Shown: positions 12,001 through 24,000 of the stretch, piece by piece
How the letters are laid out: every line of letters starts with the position of its first letter
Position numbering within the stretch: the first letter of the stretch is position 1
Source of the DNA: Planctomycetota bacterium
Lineage (GTDB): Bacteria; Planctomycetota; JACQVX01
DNA length: 35,240 nucleotides
Reading direction: 5' to 3'
NCBI GenBank assembly: GCA_016209495.1
Contig: JACQVX010000242.1
Coordinates: 1 to 35,240 of the forward strand
Program-made: the position numbers and the translations under genes
Notes under the pieces: generated by a model
Seen by the model: the letters and a program-made list of their open reading frames with translations, nothing else
Told to the model about the DNA's origin: nothing
The model's database searches: none

Positions 12001-15000
12001 GAGGCGGCAGCCCCCACGGAGACATCGAAACTCAGGGTGAGCGTGGCGCCGCCCGCCGCCTGGGTCGCCGTGTCCGTGCGCGTCGCGGTGAAGTCGCCCG
12101 GGACCGGCGTGAACGAGAGGGTCACCGCCGCGAGGTCGGCCGCCGCCTGGCCCCCGTTCGCCAGGGTCACGAGGACGCCGATGCCCGTCTGGGCCCGACT
12201 CACGGTGGCGGGGGCGATGACCGTGGCGGCGAGCGACGGCGGGGTCTGCACCGTCCAGGCGTCCTTCGTCCCCGCCGTGGCGAGGGAGACGTCGTAGCCC
12301 GAGTTCGCGTCCGCGGCGCTCACGCTGGCGTCGATGGTGTTCGCCGCGGCGACGGCGGTAGTGGAGACGTTCACCTGGAAGCTCAGGGTCTGGGCGGCGC
12401 CGCCGGCGATCTGGGTCACCGTGTCGGTGCGGGTGACCGTGAAGTCGGCGGCGTTCGTGAAGGCGAGCGAGGCCCCGGTCAGGCCGGCCGCCGCCTGGCC
12501 GGCGTTCGTCAGGACGGCCGTCACCGGCACGGCGGTCTGGCCGCGCGAGACCAGCGTGGCCGCCGCCGAGACCGCGAGGCTCAGCGTCGCGGGGGTCTGG
12601 ACCGTCCAGGCGTCCTGCGTGTCCGCGGTGAGCCGGGAGACGTCCAGACCGTTGTTGGCATCGTCGGCGGTCACCGTGGCGTCGATGGTGTTCGCCGCGG
12701 CGACGGCGACCCCGCTCACGTTGACGCTGAAGCTCAGGGTCCGGCTGGCCCCGCCGGGGACCTGGGTCACGGCGTCGGTGCGGGTCGCAAGGAAGTCGGG
12801 GCCGTTGGGGGTGAAGACCAGGGCGGCGGCCGTGAGGTCCGCGGCCGCGAGCCCGGAGTTGACCACCACGACCGAGACGGGGACCGCCGTCTGGCCCTGG
12901 CTCACCAGGTTGGCGAGGGCGGAGACCAGCGTGGTGAGGGCCGGCGCGGTCTGCACGGACCAGGAACCCGTGGTATCCGCGTTCGGCCGGGAGGCGTCGT
13001 AGCCGCTATTGGCGTCGTCCGCCGTCACCGCGGCGTTGATGGTGTGGAAGCCCAGGGTCGCCGCCGCCGCCACGTCCACGGTGAAGCCCAGGTTGGCGAC
13101 CCCGCCGCCGCCCGCCACCCCCGTCAGGGTGTCGGTGCGCAGGGCGGTGAAGTCCGTGGCCACGGGCGTGAAGGCGAGGGCGGCCCCCGTGATGTCGCCG
13201 GCCGCCGCCCCGCCGTTCGTCACGCGCAGGGTCACCGCCACACCTGTCTGGCCCTGGGTCACCGAGGTCTGGGAGGGGAGGACCTGGAGCGTCAGGTCCG
13301 GCGGGTCCTGGACGGTCCAGGTCCCCTTGGTGTTCGCCGTCGAGCGCGAGACGTCCACCCCGCTGTTGGAGTCGTCGGCCGTCACCGCGGCGTCGATGGT
13401 GGAGAGCCCCAGGGGAGCGGAGACGGCCACGTCCACGTCGAAGGCGAGGGTGACGGCGCCGGCGCCGGGGACCAGGGTGAGGGTGTCGGTGCGGGTGGCG
13501 GTGTAGGCGGTGGCCGAGGGGCTGAAGGAGAGTGCGGCGCCCGAGAGGTCCGCCGCGGCCAGGCCCGCGTTCTGCACCTCCACCGAAACCGCCACCCCGG
13601 ACTGGCCCTGGCTCACCAGGGAGCGGGAGGGGATCACGTTCAGCTCGAGGATGGCGGGGCTCACCACCGTCCAGGCGTCCTGGGTAGCGGCCGTGGCCAC
13701 CGAGGCGTCCAGGCCGGAGTTGGCGTCCGTGGCGCCGGCGCCGGCGTCGATGGTGTGGGAGCCCAGGGTCGCGGCGGCGCCCACGGCCACCGTGAAGCTG
13801 AAGGTGACGCTGCCGCCGCCCGGCACCTGGGTGACGGTGTCCGTCCGCGTGGAAGTGAAGTCCAGCGCGCCCGGGGTGAAGTTCAGGCTGGACCCGGTGA
13901 TGGTGGCGGTGGCGGTGCCGGCGTTGGTGGCCACCACGCTCACGGCCACGGCGCTCTGGCCCTGGGTCACGGTGGCGGCCGGGGCGGCCACCTGGAGGGC
14001 CAGGACCGGCGGGCTCTGGACGGTCCAGGAGTCCCTGGTGTTCGCGGTGGCCAGGGAGGCGTCGGTCCCGCTGTTGGCGTCGTCCGCCGTCACCGCCGCG
14101 TCCAGGGTGGTCCCCCCCAGGGCGGCGGCGAGGTTCACGTCCACGGCGAAGGCGAGGCTCCGGGTGGCCCCGCCGGCCACCTGGGTCACCGCGTCGGTGC
14201 GCGTGGCGGTGAAATCCGTGGCCACGGGGCTGAAGAGGAGCGCCGCGGCCGTCAGGTCCGCCGCCGCCTGGCCGCCGTTGGCGACCTCGACCGTGACGCT
14301 CACCAGGGTCTGGCCCCGGCTCACGGTGAGCGGGCTCGCCACGACGCGGGCCGTGAGCGAGGGGGCCGTCTGCACCGTCCAGACGTCCTTCGTCGCCGCG
14401 GCCGCCACCGAGGCGTCGGCGCCCGAGTTGGCGTCATCGGCGGTGACGGAGGCGTCCACCGTCTGGGACCCCAGGGTCGCGAAGGCCGCCACGTCCACGG
14501 TGAAGCTCAGGGTCCGGCTCCCCAGGCCGGCCACCTGGGTCTCCGTGTCCGTGCGGCTGGCGGTGAACTCGCCGGGATTCGTGAAGGACAGGGCCGCGCC
14601 GGTGAGGTCGCCCGCGGCCTGGCCCGCGTTCGCCACCTGGAGGGCCACCACCACCCCGGTCTGGCCGCGGGTCACGAGCGAGGGCGCCAGGACCGTCAGG
14701 TTCAGGGCGGGCGGGGTCTGGACGGTCCAGGTGTCCTTCGTGAGGGCCGTCCCCACGGAGGCGTCCACCCCGGTGTCGGCGTCGTCCGCCGTCACCGCGG
14801 CGTCGATGGTGGCCAGGCCCGCCGGGGCGGCGGCCGCCACGTCCACGCCGAAGGCCAGCGTGACGGTCCCGCCCCCCGTCACCTGGGTCACCGTATCCGT
14901 GCGCGTGGCGGTGAAGGCCGTGGCCGCGGGGCTGAAGGCCAGGGCGGCCCCGGTGATGTCGGCGGCCGCCAGGGCCGCGTTGGTCAACTCCACCGACACC

Positions 15001-18000
15001 GCCACCCCGGACTGGCCCCGGCTCACCAGGGTCGGGACGGCGACGACGTTGAGGCGGAGATCCGGCGGACTATTGACGTTCCAGACGTCCTTCGTGGTGG
15101 CCGTGAACTGGGACTCGTCCAGGCCGGTGTTGGCGTCGTCCGCGGTCACCGAGGCGTCCACCGTCGTGGACCCCAGGGCCGCGGCCGGGGCGACGTTCAC
15201 GTTGAAGCTCAGCGTCGCGCTCCCGTTGGTCGCCACCTGGGTCACCGTGTCGGTGCGCGTCGTGGCGTAGTCCGCCGGGTTGGCGAAGACCAGGGCCGCC
15301 CCGGTGAGGTCCGCGGCGGCCGCGGAGACGCCCGGGTTGTCCACGCGCACGAGCACCAAGACCCCGGCCTGGCCCCGGGTGACGGTGGCGGGGGCCAGGA
15401 CCTCGGTCACGAGGGCGGGCGGGTCCTGGACGAGCAAGAGGTCCGTGGTGTCCGCGCTCGCCCTGGAGGCGTCCGCGCCGGTGTTGGCGTCGTCGGCCGT
15501 CACCGCCGCGTCCGCCGTGTGGAAGCCCAGGGGGGCGAGGGCGTCCACGTCCACGAGGAAGGCGAGGGTGGCCCCGCCGCCCCCCGCGACCTGGGTGACC
15601 GCGTCGGTCCGGGTGGCGGTGAAGGCGGTGGCCGTGGGGCTGAAGGCCAGGGCCGCGGCCGTGAGGTCCGCCGCCGCCGTCCCGCCGTTGGCCACCGCCA
15701 CCGTCAGGGCCACGGCCGATTGGCCGCGGGACACGGTGGCCGGTGCCGCCACCGCCAGGGTGAGGGCGGGGGCGCTCTGGACGGTGACCACGGCCCGCGT
15801 GTCGGCGGTGAGCCGGGAGGCGTCGTAGCCCGAGTTGGTGTCCGTGGCCGTGACCGAGGCGTCCACGGTGTTGGGACCCAGGGCCGCCGCCAAGGCCACG
15901 TCCACGCTGAAGCTGAGCGTGGCGCCGCCCAGGCCCGCCACCGCCGTCACCGTGTCCGTGCGGCTTGCCGTGAAGTCGCCCGGGTTGGTGAAGGCCAGGG
16001 CCGCCGCCGAGAGGCTCGCCGCCGCCGTCCCGGCGTTGGCCACCTCCACCGTCACACCCAGGGCCGTCTGGCCCTGCGTCACGGTGGGCTGGGCGGCGAG
16101 CACCCGGAGCGTGAGCGCCGGGGCGCTCTGGACCGTCCATGCGTCCTTCGTCCCCGCCGCCGCCAGGGAGGCGTCGTAGCCCGAGTTGGCGTCGTCCGCA
16201 GTCAGGCTGGCGTCCAGGGTCGCCGACCCCAGGGTGGCGGCGGGGGCCACGTCTACCGAGAAGCTCAGGGTCACGGTGGCGAGCCCGCCCACCTGGGTCA
16301 CGGTGTCCGTGCGGGTGGAGGCGAAGTCGCCCGGGACGGGGCTCATGGCCAGCGCCGCGGCCGTGAGGTCGGCGGCGGCCGCGCCGGCGTTGGCGACCCG
16401 CAGGCTCACCGGCACGGCGCTCTGGCCCCGGCTCACCAGGGTGGCGGCGGCGAGCACCTCGGCCGAGAGGACCGGGGCGTCCTGCACGGTCCAGGCGTCC
16501 GTCGTGTCCGCCGCGAGCCGGGAGGCGTCGGCCCCGGTATTGACGTCCGAGGCCGTGACCGCGGCGTCCAGGGTGTGCGCCGCCAGGGCCGCGGCGGCGG
16601 AGACGTCCACGTTGAAGCTCAGGGTCGCCGTGGAGAGGCCCGCCACCTGCGTCACGGTGTCTCCGCGGGTCGCTGTGAACTCGGTCGCTCCGGGGCTGAA
16701 CGAGAGGGCGGCGGCGGCCAGGCTGGCCGGGGAGGCGCCCAGGTTCTGCACCTCCACCGAGACGGGGATGGCGGACTGGGCCCGGGTCACGGTGGAGGCC
16801 GCCGCGGAGACGACGAGCCGCAGATCGGCGAAGGTCTGCACGGTCCAGGCGTCGGCGGTGGCGGCGGAGGCCACGGAGACGTCCGCCCCGTCGTTGAGAT
16901 CCGTGGCGGTGGCCGCCGCGTCGATGGTGTGGGCCCCGGTGGCGGCGGCCAGGTCCACGGCCACCTGGAAGCTCAGGGTCGCCGACCCCAGACCGGCGAG
17001 CTGGGTCAGGGTGTCGGTGCGGGTCGCGGTGAACTGGGTCGCCCCGGGGCTGAAGGAGAGCCCGGCGGCGGCTAGGTTGGCCGTGGCCGTCCCGCCATTG
17101 GCCAGCCGCACGCCCACCGCGACCCCGGTCTGGCCCCGGGTGACCACGGTGGCGGCGGCCAGGACCTCCAGGCTCAGGGCGGGGCGGCTCTGCACCGTCC
17201 AGGCGTCCTTGGTCCCCGCGGATGCCAGGGAGACGTCGGCCCCGGTGTTGGCGTCGTCGGCGCTCACCGCCGCGTCGATGGTGCTCGCCCCCAGGGTCGC
17301 GGCGGCGCTCACGTCCACGAGGAAGTCCAGGCTTCCGCTCGCGCCGCCCAGGATCTGGGTCAGGGTGTCGGTCCGGGTGGAGGTGAAGTCCCCGCCCACG
17401 GTGAATCCCAGGGCCGCCCCGGTGAGGTCCGCCGCCGCCCCGCCCACGTTGTCCACCTGCACGGTCACCGGGATCCCGGTCTGGCCGCGGGACACGGTGA
17501 GCGCCGCGGCCAGGACCCGCGCCTGGATCTGGGCCGCGAGCTGGACGGTCCAGGTGTCCTTGGTGCTGGCGGTGGCGACCGAGATGTCGTAGCCCGAGTT
17601 GGAGTCGTCGGCCGTCACTGCGGCGTCCAGGGTGGCGGCGCCCGGGGCGGCCGTCGGGGCCACCGTCACGCTGAAGGTCAGGCTGGCGCTCGCGCCGCCG
17701 GTCACCTGGGTCACCGAGTCGGTGCGGGCCACCAGGTAATCCGCGGGGCTCGTGAGGGAGAGCAGGGCCCCGGTCAGACCGGCGGCGGCGGCGCCCGTGT
17801 TGACGACCCGCACCTGGACCGCGACCCCGGTCTGGGCCTGGGTCACGGTGGCGGGGGCCAGGACCTCCGTCGTGAGGGCCGCCGGGACCTGGACGGTCCA
17901 GAGATCCGCGGTGTCGGCGTTCGCGCGGGAGATGTCGGCCCCGCTGTTGGCGTCCGAGGCGGTGAGCGCGGCATCGACGGTATAGAAGCCCACCCCCGTG

Positions 18001-21000
18001 GCCGGGGCCAGGTCCACCAGGAAGCCCAGGTTCGCGCTCATCCCCCCGGCGAGCTGCGTCAGGGTGTCGGTGCGGGACGCGGTGAAGCTTGTGGCGCCGG
18101 GGGTGATGGCCAGCGCCGCCGCGGCGATGAGCGCCGGGGCCCCGCCGGTGTTGTCCACCTGCAAGGTGACGGCCACGGCGCTCTGGCCCTGGGAGACCGT
18201 GGCGGGCGCCAGGACGGCCAGGGTCAGGTTGGCGCCGGCCAGGACGGTCCAGGCGTCCGGGACGTCGGCGTTCGCCCGCGAGACGTCCGCGTTGCTGCTG
18301 GCGTCCACGGCGGTGACCGCCGCGTCCAGGGTGTTCGCCGCCAGGGCGGCCGTGGAGGAGACCGCCACGTCGAAGGCCAGGGTGGCGCTCGCCCCGCCGG
18401 CCACCTGGGTCGCCGTGTCGGTGCGGGTGGCGGTGAAGTCGCCGGCGCTGGTGAAGGCCAGGGCCACGCCGGCCAGGTTCGCGGCCGCGCCGCCCGTGTT
18501 GTCCACCCGCAGGCTGACCGGCACCGCGGGCTGGCCACGGGACACGGTGGGGGGGGCGAGGACCGTGAGGAACAGAGAGGCCCCGATCTGGACGACCCAG
18601 GTGTCCTTCGTCGCGGCCGAGGCCGCCGAGACGTCGGTGCCGCCGTTGGCGTCCTGGGCCGTGACGGCGGCGTCCACGGTGTGGGTCCCCAGGGTCGCGG
18701 CGGCGTCCACGTCCACGGTGTAGGTCAGGGTGGCGTTCGAGGCGCCCGCCACCTGGGTCAGGGTGTCGGTCCGGGTCGCGGTGTACTGGGTCGCGCCGGG
18801 GCTGAAGGAGAGCGCGGCGGCCGTGAGGTCCGCCGCCGCCTGTCCGCCGTTGGCCACCTGGACCGAGACGGCGACCGCCGTCTGGCCTCGGGTCACGAAG
18901 GTGGGCGCCGCCAGGACCGCGAGGGCCAGCGTCGGGGGGCTCTGCACGGTCCAGGCGTCGGTGGTGTCGGCATTGGGCCTGGAGACGTCCGCGCCGCCGT
19001 TGGCGTCGTCCGCCGTCACGGAGGCGTCGATGGTGTGCGAGCCCAGGGTTGCCGTGACCGCCACGTTGACGCTGAAGGCCAGGGTGACGGTGGCCCCGCC
19101 GCCCGCCACCTGGCTCAGGGTGTCCGTGCGGGTGGAGAGGAAGTCGGCGGGGGCCGGGGAGTAGACCAGGGCCGCCCCCGTGAGGTCCGCCGCCGCCCCG
19201 CCGGCGTTCGTCACCCGCAGGGAGACGGGGACGGCCGCCTGGCCGCGGGAGACGGTGAGGGGCCCCGCCAGCACCTCGGTGGTGAGGGAGGCGATGGACT
19301 GGACGGTCCAGGTGTCCACCGTGTCCGCCGAGGCGCGAGACTTGTCCACCCCGCTGTTGGAGTCAGAGGCCGTCACCGCCGCGTCCAGGGTGTGGAAGCC
19401 CAGGGTCGCCGCGGCGTCCACGTCCACGGTGAAGGCCAGGCTGCGGGCCGTCCCCCCGGGGACCTGGGTGAAGGCGTCCGTGCGGGCCGCGGTGAACTGG
19501 GTGGCCCCGGGGCTGAAGGAGAGCGCGGCGGCGGCGAGGTCCGCCGCGGCGGTGCCCGTGTTCGTGACACGCAGGGTCACCGGTACGCCGGCCTGTCCCT
19601 GGGTCACCAGGGTGCTCGCCGCCAGGACCTCCAGGGTGAGGGAGGCGCCGCTCTGCACCGCCCAGGCGTCGGTGGTGTCCGCGCTTGCCCTGGAGATGTC
19701 GTAGCCCGAGTTGGCGTCGTCCGCCGTCACCGCCGAGTCCAGGGTCACGGTCCCCAGGGTCGCGGTCGCGGCCACGGCGACGTTGAAGCTCAGCGTGGCG
19801 CTCGTCCCGCCCGCCACCTGGGTCACCGTGTCCGCGCGCGTCGCGGTGAAGTCGGCCGGGGTCGAGAGGACGAGGACCGCGGCCGCGAGGTCCGCCGCCG
19901 CCCCGACGTTGTTGGTCGCCACGACCTGGACCGGGATTGCGCCCTGGCCCTGGGTCACCGCGGCCGGGGCGCTCACGGCCAGGGTAAGGGCCGCCGGGGC
20001 CTGGACGGTCCAGGCGTCGGCCGTCGCCGCGGCGCCCACGGAGACGTCCTGGCCCGTGTTGGCGTCGTCGGCGGTGATGGCCGCGTCGATGGTGACAGGC
20101 CCCAGGGTGGCGGCGGCCCCCACGTCCACGCTGAAGCTGAGCGAGGCGCTCCCCCCGCCGCCCGCCACCTGGGTCACCGTGTCGGTGCGGGTGGAGGTGT
20201 AGCTCGCCGCCCCGACGCTGAAGGCCAGGGCCGCGGCGGTGAGGTCCGCCGCGGCGTCCCCGGCGTTCGTCACCTGCACCGTCACGCCCACGCCGGACTG
20301 CCCCCGGCTCACGGTGGCCGGCGCCGCCAGGACCGCCAGGGCCAGGACCGGGAGCTGCTGCACGGTCCAGGTCCCCGTGGTGTCGGCGGTGGGCCGGGAG
20401 GCGTCGGTCCCGCTGTTGGCGTCCTGGGCCGTGACGGCGGCGTCCAGGGTGTGGACCCCGGGGGTGGCCACGACGGATACATCCACCGAGAAGCTCAGGC
20501 TCCGCGCCCCCAGCCCCGGCACCTGGGTCTGGGTGTCGGTGCGGGTGGCCAGGAACTGGGCCGTCCCGGGGGAGAATGCGAGCCGGGCGTTGGAGAGCGT
20601 CGCGGCCGCCGTCCCCCCGTTCGTCGCCACCAGGGTGACCCCGACCGAGGTCTGTCCCTGGGTCACGCTCGACTGGGAGGGGACCACCCGCAGGGCCAGG
20701 TTCGGCGGGGTCTGGACCGTCCAGGTGAGGATCGTGTCGGCGGTGGTCCTGGAGACGTCGGCCCCCGTGTTGGCGTCGGTCGCGGCGAGGGCCGCGTCCA
20801 CCGTGGTGAAGCCCGGGGAGGCGAGGCCGGCCACGCTCACCGAGAAGGCCAGGTCCTGGGTGGCCCCGCCGGCCACCTGGGCGATGCCGTCCGTGCGGGT
20901 GGCGGTGAAGTCCGTCGCCACCGGGCTGAAGCCGAGCGAGGCCACGCCCAGGGCCGCGAGGGCCTGGCCGGAGTTCACCACCCGCAGGCTCACCGAGGCC

Positions 21001-24000
21001 CCCACCTGGCCCTGGGTCACGGTGGCGGTGGGGGAGAGTACCTCGAGGGTGAGGGCGGGGGCCGTCTGGACGACCCAGGAGTCCTTGGTGCCCGCGGCGG
21101 TCTGGGACACGTCCTCGCCGGTGTTGGCGTCGTCGGCCGTCACGGCCGCGTCCAGGGTCACGGTCCCCAGGACGGCGGCGGCCGAGACGCTCACGCTGAA
21201 GCTGAGGCTCGCGGTGACCCCCCCCGCGATCTGGGTCACGGTGTCGGTACGGGTCGCCGTGAAGTCGCCGGGGGCCGAGATGAGGAGCGCCGCCCCGGTG
21301 ACGTCGGCCGAGGCGGCGCCCGGGTTCTCGGTCTCCACGGTCACGGCGATGCCGGTCTGGCCCCGCGTGACCGTGAGGGGGAGCGCCACCACCGCGAGCC
21401 TCAGCAACGGCGGACCCTGGACCAGCCAGGAGTCCTTCGTGTCGGCGGCGAGGCGCGAGGCATCCGCCCCGGAGTTGGAGTCGTCGGCGTTCACGATCGC
21501 GTCGATGGTGTTGGCGATCTGGGCCGCCAGGGCGTTGACGTCCACGGTGAAGCTGAGGGTCCGCGCCCCGCCGCCCCCGGTGACCAGGGTGACGCTGTCC
21601 GTGCGCGTGGCGGTGAAGTCCGCCGGGTTGCTCAGGGCCAGGGAGGCCCCGGTCACGTCGGCGTTGGCCCCGCCGCCGTTGACCAGGCGCACGGTCACCG
21701 GGATGCCCGTCTGCCCCTGGGTCACGGTGGGCGCCGCCGCGATGACCTCCAGGCTCAGGCTCGGAGCGACCTGCACGGTCCAGATGTCGGTCAGGTCGGC
21801 GGTGGGCCTGGACTTGTTCGCCCCGCTGTTGACGTCGGAGGCCGCCACGTTGGCGTCGATGACGTTGACCACCGGACTGGCGGTCCCGGTGACCCCCACG
21901 CTGAAGAGCAGGCTCGCGCTGGTGCCGCCGGGGACCAGGGTGATGGAATCGGTGCGGGCCGCGGCGAAGTCCGTGGGGTTGGTGAACTGCAGCACCGCCG
22001 CGGTGAGGAGCGCCGACGCCCCGCCGCTGTTGGTCACGATGACCGTCACCGGGACCCCGGCCTGGGATTGGCTCACGGTCACCGGGTTGGCCGTCACCGT
22101 GGTGTTGAGGGCGGCCGGGGTCTGGACGGACCAGGCGTCGGTGGTGTCCGCGTTCGCGCGGCTGGTGTCGAAGCCGCTGTTGGCGTCCACGGCGCTCACG
22201 GCCGCGTCGATGACCTGCAGGCCCGTGGTCGCGGCCGCGTTCACGTTGACCACGAAGCTCAGGGTGAGGAAGTCCCCGCCGGCCAGGGTGGTCTGGGAGT
22301 CGGTGCGGTTGGCGGTGAAGTCGCCCGGGACCGGGCTGAAGCTCAGGGCCGCCCCGGAGATGGTGGCGGTGGCGGAGCCCACGTTCTCCGCCTGCACGTC
22401 CACCCCCACGCCGTTCTGCCCCTGGGAGACGGTGACGGGGGTCGCCAGGACCAGGAGCTTGAGCGAGGCGGAGGACTGCACCTCCCAGGTGTCCAGCGTC
22501 TGGGCGCCGAAGCGGGAGACGTCCACGCCGGTGAAGGTGTCCTGGGCGCTCACGTTGGCGTCCACCGTCTGGACGCCCAGGGTCGCGCCCCCGGAGACGT
22601 CCACCAGGAAGCTGAGGGATTTCGTGGCCCCGCCCAGGATCTGGGTCACCGTGTCCGTGCGGGTGGCGGTGAACTCGCCGTTCTGGGTGAAGCGCAGCTC
22701 GGCCGACAGGACGTCGATGGTCCCAATCCCCTCGTTGATCGTCTCCAGGCTGACCAGGACCCCGGTCTGGCCCCGGGTCACCGTGGTGGGCCCCGCCAGG
22801 ACCCGGAGGCTGGGCTGGGTCGCGTTCAGCACCACCAGCGTGTCCTTGGTGTCGGCCGCGGACTTCACTACCGCGGCCCCGCTGTTGGCGTCGGCGCCCG
22901 TCACCCCCGCGTCGAAGGTGTGGGTCCCGATGGGGGCCCCGGGGGCCACGTCCACGTTGAAGCTCAAGGTCACGCTGGCCCCGGATCCCACCTGGGTCAC
23001 CGTGTCGATGCGGACCGGGAGGAAGGCGCTGGCCAGGGGCGAGAAGGCGAGCCCGGCCCCGGTGAGGTTCGCCGGGGCCGCGCCGGCCTCGTTCGTGACC
23101 TTCACCGAGACCGGCACCCCCGATTGCCCCCGGAAGGCGGTGGGCGGGGCGTCCACGAGCAGGCTCAGGGCCGGCGGGGTCTGGAGCGTCCAGATGTCCG
23201 TGGTGTCGGCGCTGGCCCTGGACCGGTCGTAGCCGCTGTTGGCGTCGGTGGCCGTGACGGAGGCGTCGAGCGTGATGAAGCCCGCCCCCGCCGCGGCCGA
23301 GACGTCCACCAGGAAGCCGAGCGTGGCGCTCGCGCCGCCCGCCAGCTGGGTCATGGTATCGGTGCGCGCGACCAGGAAGTCGCTGGCGGTGGGGCTCAGG
23401 ACGAGCCCCGCCGAGCCGATGTTCGCCGCCGCGGTCCCCCCGTTCGTGATAGCCACGGAGACCGCGACGTCGTTCTGCCCCTGGGAGACGGTGGCCGGGG
23501 CGCTCACCGAGAGGCTGAGTACCGGAGGGCTCTGGACGGTCCAGGTGTGGAGCGTCCCCGAGCCGTTGGAGGCGTTGGCGCCGCTGTTGGCGTCCACCGC
23601 CGTCACGACCGAGTTCAGGTTGCTGGGGGCCAGGGCCGCGCCCACCAGCACGTCCACCGAGTAGGTGAAGCTCACGCTGGCCCCCGAGGCGATCTGGGTG
23701 ACGGTGTCGGTGCGGGTCAGGGCGAAGTCGCCCGGGGCGGAGATGTTCAGGGCCGCGCTGGACACGTTGGCGGCGGAGCCGCCGGTGTTGTCCACCCGGA
23801 CCACCACCGGGATGGCGCTCTGGCCCCGGCTCACCAGGGCCGGCGCGGTGATGGAGACGATGGCCAGGAAGGGAGAGGCCTGGACGGTCCAGGTGTCCTT
23901 GGTGGAGGCGGTGACCACCGAGACGTCGAGGCCCGTGTTAGCGTCGTCCGCGGTCAGGGCCGCGTCCAGGACCTTGAGGCCCAGGACCGCGGCCGGGCCC

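Noticed and set aside
15070-16140. Minus-strand Gly/Arg/His-rich frame (also 23938-25914)
   Set aside because: Out of register with the giant gene; the composition is typical of a shifted frame in GC-rich DNA.
348-17075. Plus-strand open frame of 5,575 codons, with companions at 18681-25949 and 26232-28373
   Set aside because: These are the codon-aligned antisense of the giant gene. The products are low-complexity Arg/Gly/His/Val-rich with no signal peptide or fold, and they stay open only because TTA, CTA and TCA are rare in the sense gene.
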